Below the pieces are notes generated by a model. The model had not been told where the DNA came from. It saw only the letters and a list, made by a program, of their open reading frames with translations, and did no database searches. Both the position numbers and the translations under genes were made by a program. Shown piece after piece: positions 58,898 to 64,000 of a stretch of DNA of 64,000 nt. How positions within the stretch are numbered: the stretch's first letter is position 1; each line of letters starts with the position of its first letter. Source of the stretch: Leisingera caerulea DSM 24564 (GTDB lineage Bacteria > Pseudomonadota > Alphaproteobacteria > Rhodobacterales > Rhodobacteraceae); the NCBI RefSeq assembly GCF_000473325.1, contig NZ_AXBI01000020.1:62001-126000 (forward strand), in the 5' to 3' direction.

Positions 58898-60148
58898 ATG
58901 AAAGACGTGCAAAGCAATGCCCGCATCAACGGCAGCCGCCTGTGGGGTACGCTGATGGAGATGGCGTTGAAGGGCCCCGGTCTGCGCGGCGGCTGCAACC
59001 GCCAGACGCTGACCGACGCCGACAAGGAAGGCCGCGACCTGTTCAAGCGCTGGTGCGAAGAGGCCGGGATGACGGTGGGCGTCGACAGCATGGGCAACAT
59101 GTTTGCCCGCCTGGAAGGCGCCGAGCCGGATCTGGATCCGGTGATGATGGGCAGCCATCTGGATACCCAGCCCACAGGCGGAAAGTACGACGGGGTGCTG
59201 GGCGTGCTGGCGGGCCTCGAGGTCGTGCGCTCGATCCGCGATCAGGGGATCACCCCGCGCCGCCCCATCGTGGTGGTGAACTGGACCAACGAGGAAGGCA
59301 CGCGGTTTGCGCCCGCAATGCTGTCCTCCGGCGTCTTTGCCGGTGTGCATACCCAAGAGTGGGCCTACGCCCGCGAAGATGCAGAGGGCAAGACATTCGG
59401 CGCGGAACTGGCGCGCATCGGCTATGTCGGCGACGAACCCGTAGGCAACCGCAAGATGCACGCGATGTTCGAGCTGCATATCGAGCAGGGTCCGATCCTG
59501 GAGGCCGAGGGCAAGGACATCGGCGTGGTCACCCACGGCCAGGGCCTGAACTGGCTTCAGGTGACGCTGACAGGGCAGGATGCCCACACCGGCTCCACCC
59601 CGATGCCGATGCGCCGCAACGCAGGCCTGGGGGCTGCGCGGATCACCGATCTGGTGCATGAGATCGCCATGAGCCACCTGCCTGACGCCGTCGGTGCCGT
59701 GGGCCACTGCGATTACTACCCCAACAGCCGCAACATCGTGCCGGGCAAGGTGGTCTTCACCATCGACTTCCGCTCCCCCAGCTTTGACACCCAAACCGAT
59801 ATGGAACGGCGCCTGCGCGAAGGCGCCGCCAAGATCGCCGAAGAACTGGAGCTGGCTCTCGAGATCGAACAGGTCGGCCATTTCGACCCCGTCACCTTTG
59901 ATGAGGGCTGCGTCGCTGCCGTGCGCCGCGCGGCAGAGAAGCTCGGCTATTCGCACCGTAACATCATCTCCGGCGCGGGCCACGATGCCTGCTGGATCAA
60001 CAAGGTAACCCCGACCGCCATGGTGATGTGCCCCTGCGTCGACGGTCTCAGCCACAATGAAGACGAGGAAATCACCCTTAGGTGGGCTATGGCGGGAACC
60101 GATGTACTGCTGCATGCCGTTCTGGAAACGGCAGAAATCGTGGAGTGA
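58898..60148 (+). CDS. Zn-dependent N-carbamoyl-amino-acid/ureidopropionate hydrolase
   Basis: A 416-residue M20-family amidohydrolase. Metal ligands are in order: GSHLDTQPTGGKYDGVLGV, NWTNEEGTRFAPAML, and HIEQGPILE; the C-terminal His lies in CVDGLSHNEDEE. It hydrolyses carbamoyl groups from amino acids or beta-ureidopropionate, as in pyrimidine or hydantoin use. The NCS1 permease downstream supports nucleobase or hydantoin uptake. Confidence 0.9.
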   Translation: MKDVQSNARINGSRLWGTLMEMALKGPGLRGGCNRQTLTDADKEGRDLFKRWCEEAGMTVGVDSMGNMFARLEGAEPDLDPVMMGSHLDTQPTGGKYDGVLGVLAGLEVVRSIRDQGITPRRPIVVVNWTNEEGTRFAPAMLSSGVFAGVHTQEWAYAREDAEGKTFGAELARIGYVGDEPVGNRKMHAMFELHIEQGPILEAEGKDIGVVTHGQGLNWLQVTLTGQDAHTGSTPMPMRRNAGLGAARITDLVHEIAMSHLPDAVGAVGHCDYYPNSRNIVPGKVVFTIDFRSPSFDTQTDMERRLREGAAKIAEELELALEIEQVGHFDPVTFDEGCVAAVRRAAEKLGYSHRNIISGAGHDACWINKVTPTAMVMCPCVDGLSHNEDEEITLRWAMAGTDVLLHAVLETAEIVE

Positions 60149-60363
60149 AAACAATAACGACCAGAACCGAGATCGAGGGCGAAACCGACGCCGCTGCTAA
60201 CCGCAGCTCCGCCTCCGCCGTCGCCATCGATGACAGCAAGATCGTGCAGATGGATATCAATTTGAACGGCGCCAAGGCGCTGTCCAAGTCAAAAAAGACC
60301 ACCGCGCCGCGGCAGGTCGTGCGCTCGGCTAAAAAAACTGCCGGCCTACGTCTGAACAAACCC

Positions 60364-60377
60364 CCGGCAAAAGCCGG
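60364..60377. terminator. Small GC hairpin between hydrolase and permease
   Basis: CCGGC, AAAA, GCCGG forms a short stem. Without a T-run it is a weak terminator candidate. A small open frame at 60082-60402 overlapping it is not supported. Confidence 0.35.
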
Positions 60378-60446
60378 AGGCTTTCACATCCGCTGCCCTT
60401 AGGAGGATGGGGCGGCAGCAAGTCAAAGACAGGGAGGAAACTGGAA

Positions 60447-61937
60447 ATGGCTTATATAATCACCGGATATACCGGGCCCGGCGCCCAGTCGGCGCAGCAG
60501 ATTGATCTGACCGGGATCGACCCGGAGCTGTACAACGAGGACCAGCTGCCCACCACCGCAGAACAGCGGACCTGGGACTGGCTGGCGATTGCCGCGCTTT
60601 GGGTCGGCATGGTGGTCTGCATTCCGACCTACCTATTGGCATCCTATCTGATCGGCTCTGGCATGAGCTGGGATCAGGCGGTGCTGACCATCCTGGCCGC
60701 CAACGCCATCGTGCTGATCCCGATGGTGCTGGTCGGCCACGCGGGCACCAAATACGGCATCCCCTTCCCGGTGCTCTTGCGCTCCTCCTTCGGCCCCACC
60801 GGCGCCAAGATCCCCGCCGTCGCGCGCGGCATCGTCGCCTGCGGCTGGTTCGGCATCCAGACCTGGGTCGGCGGCTCGGCGATCTTCGTGATCCTCAATA
60901 CACTCACCGGCGGCGCGCTGGCGGGTGAGCCGCTAGCTGTCCTCGGCATCAACGCGGGTGAGTTCATTTGTTTCCTCGCCTTCTGGGGGCTGCATCTCTA
61001 CTTCATCGCCAACGGCACCGAGTCGATCCGCTGGCTGGAAACCTATGCGGCCCCGTTCCTGCTGGCGATGGGTCTGGCGCTCTTGGGTTGGGCCTATGTC
61101 AACGCCGGCGGCTTCGGCGAGATGCTGTCTACCCCCAGCGCCTTTGACCCCGGCCAGCCCAAGGAAGGCCAGTTCTGGGTGGTGTTCTGGCCCAGCCTGA
61201 CCGGCATGATTGGCTATTGGGCGACGCTGGCGCTGAACATCCCCGACTTCACCCGCCACGCCAAAAGCCAGAAGGATCAGCTGCTCGGCCAGATGGTCGG
61301 CCTGCCGATCCCGATGGCGCTGTTTGCCTTCATCGCTTCCGCCGTGACCTCGGCCACCGTGGTGATTTTCGGCGAAGCGATCTGGGATCCGATCCAGCTC
61401 TCCGAGAAGATGGGTGGCCTGTCGGTGATCATCGCGCTGTTCGCGCTGATCGTGGCAACGCTGACCACCAACCTCGCCGCCAATGTGGTGGCGCCTGCGC
61501 ACGGCTTTGCCAATCTCGCGCCCAGCAAGATCAACCTCAAGCGCGGCGGTTACATCACCGCGGGCATCGGCATCGCCATGTTCCCCTGGGTGCTGGTCAA
61601 CCACATCGTCGGCTGGCTGATCGCCTATTCGGCGCTCCTGGGCCCGATCGCGGGCGTGATGCTGGCGGACTACTACCTGCTGCGCAAGACTAAGCTGGAA
61701 GTCGCTGACCTGTTCAAGCTGCACGGCATCTATTCCGGCAGGAACGGCACCAACTGGGCCGGTGTCTGGGCGCTGGTGATCGGCATCCTGCCGAACCTGC
61801 CGGGCTTCCTTGCCGGTGTCGGCCTTTCCGCGGGCACCTCGGACTTCTTTGCCACGATCTACACATATGCCTGGTTCGTGGGCCTCTTCGTGGCCGGCGC
61901 CGCCTATCTGGTGCTGTCGAAGATCCTCAACAAGTAG
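60447..61937 (+). CDS. NCS1-family nucleobase/hydantoin permease
   Basis: A 496-residue transporter with twelve predicted membrane segments. Family features: TTAEQRTWDWLAIAALWVGM near the N-terminus, GIPFPVLLRSSFGPTGAKIP, and WATLALNIPDFTRHAKSQKD. It likely imports a substrate that the hydrolase upstream helps degrade. Start ATG 60447 after GGAGG. Confidence 0.93.
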   Translation: MAYIITGYTGPGAQSAQQIDLTGIDPELYNEDQLPTTAEQRTWDWLAIAALWVGMVVCIPTYLLASYLIGSGMSWDQAVLTILAANAIVLIPMVLVGHAGTKYGIPFPVLLRSSFGPTGAKIPAVARGIVACGWFGIQTWVGGSAIFVILNTLTGGALAGEPLAVLGINAGEFICFLAFWGLHLYFIANGTESIRWLETYAAPFLLAMGLALLGWAYVNAGGFGEMLSTPSAFDPGQPKEGQFWVVFWPSLTGMIGYWATLALNIPDFTRHAKSQKDQLLGQMVGLPIPMALFAFIASAVTSATVVIFGEAIWDPIQLSEKMGGLSVIIALFALIVATLTTNLAANVVAPAHGFANLAPSKINLKRGGYITAGIGIAMFPWVLVNHIVGWLIAYSALLGPIAGVMLADYYLLRKTKLEVADLFKLHGIYSGRNGTNWAGVWALVIGILPNLPGFLAGVGLSAGTSDFFATIYTYAWFVGLFVAGAAYLVLSKILNK

Positions 61938-61995
61938 CTGTCGGCCGGGGCGGCACTGGCCGCCCCGGTCTCCCTTTCAGACCAGCGGAGCACAC

Positions 61996-62103
61996 ATGCC
62001 CAAAGCCTATTGGATTGCCCACTTCGCCAAGACAAACCTTGGCTCATGCAAGCTCCTTGATGAAGGAGTTGTTCAAGAGACTCGACGACCGCATGCCGGC
62101 TAG
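61996..62103 (+). pseudogene. Truncated DUF1330 gene
   Basis: The first ten residues (MPKAYWIAHF) match DUF1330 proteins, which normally continue for about 95 residues. After about 62026 the sequence no longer fits and a stop follows. The break marks a junction with different DNA. Confidence 0.65.
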
Positions 62104-62555
62104 CTAACCCGCATTTACTGGAGTTGTGCTCCAAGTCTCAAAAATTGTTTCATCGCCAAAATCGGTAGAGGTGGTAGGGCTCGATTTCATACAATTCTTA
62201 AATTGGCAATTGAAATACCTATTTATGAAGTGTAGCATGATTCCGGAGTGCAAATCCTTGTGGCTGCCATGACAGCCGCTTCGAATGTTAACGATGTTCC
62301 TCGGTACGAACTTGACCGCAGAAGTCGCGACCCAAGCGAAAGTGACCGTGGAATTGCTTAACAGGCTGGTGCAAAGCTTGTTCGAAAATGTTCGCGCGGT
62401 TGCAGTGTTTGCTCCAAATTTGTCCCCTCGGATCTCGGACTGAAATCCGCATTGGACGGTGAACTCCTGCTGGTCCTCAGTCGTCCTGATTATCGACCGC
62501 AACCACGTGAGCCGAAACACTCTGTCCGACCGTGCTCTGCTCAAAGGACAATGAC
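62104..62555. other. AT-rich gap at segment junction
   Basis: About 450 nt, less GC-rich than both flanks, without a supported gene. A minus-strand open frame covers it but looks spurious. No repeats or tRNA seen. Confidence 0.4.
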
Positions 62556-62771
62556 ATGACGAAACCGAATTCCCCCGCAAGATCTCCCCGATCTCAATGG
62601 CTACTTCGAAGCTGGTTGACCTGTGAGCCACTGCCCCCAATGACCCGAACGGCAGGACTGTCAAAAAAGGTGGAGACCATCCATGTCAGGCAGGCGTCAT
62701 GGCGCCAGGACACCTCAGTTGAAAAGGTAATAGAGGCGGTATTGGCCGCTGCTGAAATGAGGAGCAACTGA
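62556..62771 (+). CDS. Small hypothetical protein
   Basis: A 71-residue protein starting at ATG 62556 with AGGA 8 nt upstream; its stop overlaps the next start (TGATG). The C-terminal half (VETIHVRQASWRQDTSVEKV) is helical. Coupling to the DUF488 gene is the main support. Confidence 0.5.
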   Translation: MTKPNSPARSPRSQWLLRSWLTCEPLPPMTRTAGLSKKVETIHVRQASWRQDTSVEKVIEAVLAAAEMRSN

Positions 62772-63178
62772 TGCAGCCGGCAAGACAGACAGTTCCCGAA
62801 GACCTCGCCGCGCGGATCCGAATCAAACGGGTCTATCGCGCGGCACGTGTGTCGGACGGCAAGCGGATACTGGTTGACCGGGTCTGGCCCCGCGGTGTGG
62901 CGAAGGACCGTGCCCGGCTGTCACTCTGGTGCAAAGAGATCGCACCAAGCAATGAGTTGCGTCTCTGGTTCCACGACCACCCCGAACAGTGGCAGACGTT
63001 CTGCACGCGGTATCAGGTGGAACTGGGTGTTCATGAAAATCTGGTCCGTAACCTTGCCAGATATGCATGCGATGGCGTTGTTACGCTGCTTTATGCTTCG
63101 AAGAACGAGGCGGAAAACAACGCCATCGTTTTGCGCGATTACCTGCGCCGATGGCTGCGACGGGAGGACCAGAGATGA
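62771..63178 (+). CDS. DUF488 family protein
   Basis: A 135-residue protein of the YeaO/DUF488 group with the signature RILVDRVWPRGVAKDRARLS and LYASKNEAENNAIVLRDYL. Function unknown. Its stop overlaps the next start by 4 nt. Confidence 0.85.
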   Translation: MQPARQTVPEDLAARIRIKRVYRAARVSDGKRILVDRVWPRGVAKDRARLSLWCKEIAPSNELRLWFHDHPEQWQTFCTRYQVELGVHENLVRNLARYACDGVVTLLYASKNEAENNAIVLRDYLRRWLRREDQR

Positions 63179-64000
63179 CGGAACAGCGAGGAGACCCGCT
63201 ACACACACCACTTTGTGACCTGCTGGGATGCGACAAACCCGTGCTGCTGGCCGGTATGGGGGGCGTTTCCCGTTGGGAACTGGCCGCCACAGTGGCCAAC
63301 GCGGGCGGATACGGGATTCTGGGCATGGTGCGCGAAGACCCTGCCCTGATTGCCGCTGAGGTTACCGCGCTGAGGGCAGCCACCGATCGGCCCTTTGCTG
63401 TTAATTTGATCCCGGCGGCGACGACCCCGGCGCTGCTCGACGCCCAGATCGCCTGCTGCCTCAATCTTGGCGTTTCGGCTTTCAGCTTCTTTTGGGACGT
63501 GATGCCGGACGTGGTGAGCCGCGTCAAACGTGCGGGTTGCCTTGTCCTGCACCAGGTCGGCACGGTCAAGGCAGCGCGGAACGCTGAAGATGCCGGGGCG
63601 GATGTCATCATCGCGCAGGGCGTCGAGGCGGGCGGCCATGTCCACGGGCGGCACTCGGCCTTCGGATTGGCCCAGCAGATCCTTGCACAGACCGAACTGC
63701 CAGTCGTCGTCTCGGGTGGGATCACTACGGGCCAGGGGCTCGCTGCCGCACTGGCAATCGGAGCCGATGGCGTTCAATGCGGAACGGCCTTTCTGTCGAC
63801 CGAAGAATCCTTCGCCCACCCGTATCACAAGACCCGCATATTGGAGGCCACGGGCGATGACACTGTGTTGACAGATGTCTTCGTTCTGAATTGGCCGAAA
63901 GGCGCGGCGGTGCGGGTGATCGCCAACAGCGTAACCGACGGGTTGGACGGTCATTACCTGGGCCACGATCCTGACAATTTGCCGCGAACGCCCATTGCCT
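63175..64000 (+). CDS. Nitronate monooxygenase-like protein (partial)
   Basis: The first 275 residues of a TIM-barrel flavoprotein. Features: PVLLAGMGGVSRWELAATVA, AQGVEAGGHVHGR with the catalytic His, and VVSGGITTGQGLAAALAIGA for FMN phosphate binding. It oxidises nitroalkanes or related compounds. It is cut by the window edge; start ATG 63175 overlaps the DUF488 stop. Confidence 0.9.
   Translation, partial: MTEQRGDPLHTPLCDLLGCDKPVLLAGMGGVSRWELAATVANAGGYGILGMVREDPALIAAEVTALRAATDRPFAVNLIPAATTPALLDAQIACCLNLGVSAFSFFWDVMPDVVSRVKRAGCLVLHQVGTVKAARNAEDAGADVIIAQGVEAGGHVHGRHSAFGLAQQILAQTELPVVVSGGITTGQGLAAALAIGADGVQCGTAFLSTEESFAHPYHKTRILEATGDDTVLTDVFVLNWPKGAAVRVIANSVTDGLDGHYLGHDPDNLPRTPIA

Noticed and set aside
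58823-60154. 443-codon minus-strand frame opposite the amidohydrolase
   Set aside because: Shadow frame; the plus strand has all M20 metal ligands.
62104-62664. 186-codon minus-strand frame
   Set aside because: No ribosome site, odd composition, and it overlaps a coupled plus-strand gene.
1-64000. CRISPR array or replication origin
   Set aside because: No regularly spaced repeats with spacers, no rep or parAB genes and no iteron set other than the recombinase arm sites.

Overview
The window looks like Alphaproteobacteria, most likely the Roseobacter group (Rhodobacterales). Evidence: a LuxR/LuxI pair, GTTC-N7-GTTC as the LexA-type box, an NsrR/flavohaemoglobin pair, FolE2, an M20 amidohydrolase next to an NCS1 permease, high GC and many AGGAGG-type ribosome sites. 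Naming a genus is not possible from sequence reading alone. No rRNA, tRNA or CRISPR array was seen.

Region 1 (1-33.4 kb) is an accessory region of mostly unrecognised genes threaded with nucleotide metabolism. It holds an IS200/IS605 element that splits a gene, luxR and luxI, and a dispersed NAD set: nadE, pncB, a NUDIX hydrolase, an NMN-adenylyltransferase-like protein and pncA. Two predicted NAD consumers are also here: a WGR-PARP and an ART-PolyVal-type ADP-ribosyltransferase. Three promoters serving nadE, pncB and the adenylyltransferase/pncA operon share one 25-bp imperfect palindrome at exactly the same distance from the -35 box. Other genes encode an orphan CobT-type VWA protein, IHF-beta, a Y-family polymerase under a LexA-type box, a polynucleotide-kinase-like P-loop protein and a secreted trypsin-like protease. 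Many promoters carry an octamer TGCGAAAA, in eight cases directly against the predicted -10 box.

Region 2 (33.4-41.3 kb) is a capsule operon under the same octamer. An IspD/TarI-like cytidylyltransferase and an SDR (together probably making a CDP-alditol such as CDP-ribitol) are followed by two CDP-glycerol/ribitol phosphotransferase-like proteins, a membrane protein, and the ABC export genes kpsE, kpsM and kpsT. This suggests a phosphate-containing (teichoic-acid-like) capsule.

Region 3 (41.4-49.8 kb) has an HNH endonuclease pair, a small outer-membrane-like protein, a tightly overlapping operon of two membrane proteins and a membrane-anchored thermonuclease, a ClpP-like/LprI fusion, and two tyrosine recombinases. 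The first recombinase is degenerate and is preceded by four GTGGGR arm-type repeats at 13-bp spacing. A 30-bp direct repeat lies at 43816 and 46327.

Region 4 (50-64 kb) looks like ordinary host genes mixed with decayed insertion sequences: hmp/nsrR, a decayed IS200/IS605 copy, a TTHB210-like/cupredoxin/ECF-sigma operon, an IS5-like remnant, folE2, a PepSY membrane protein, an amidohydrolase with an NCS1 permease, a truncated DUF1330 gene, a DUF488 protein and a partial nitronate monooxygenase.
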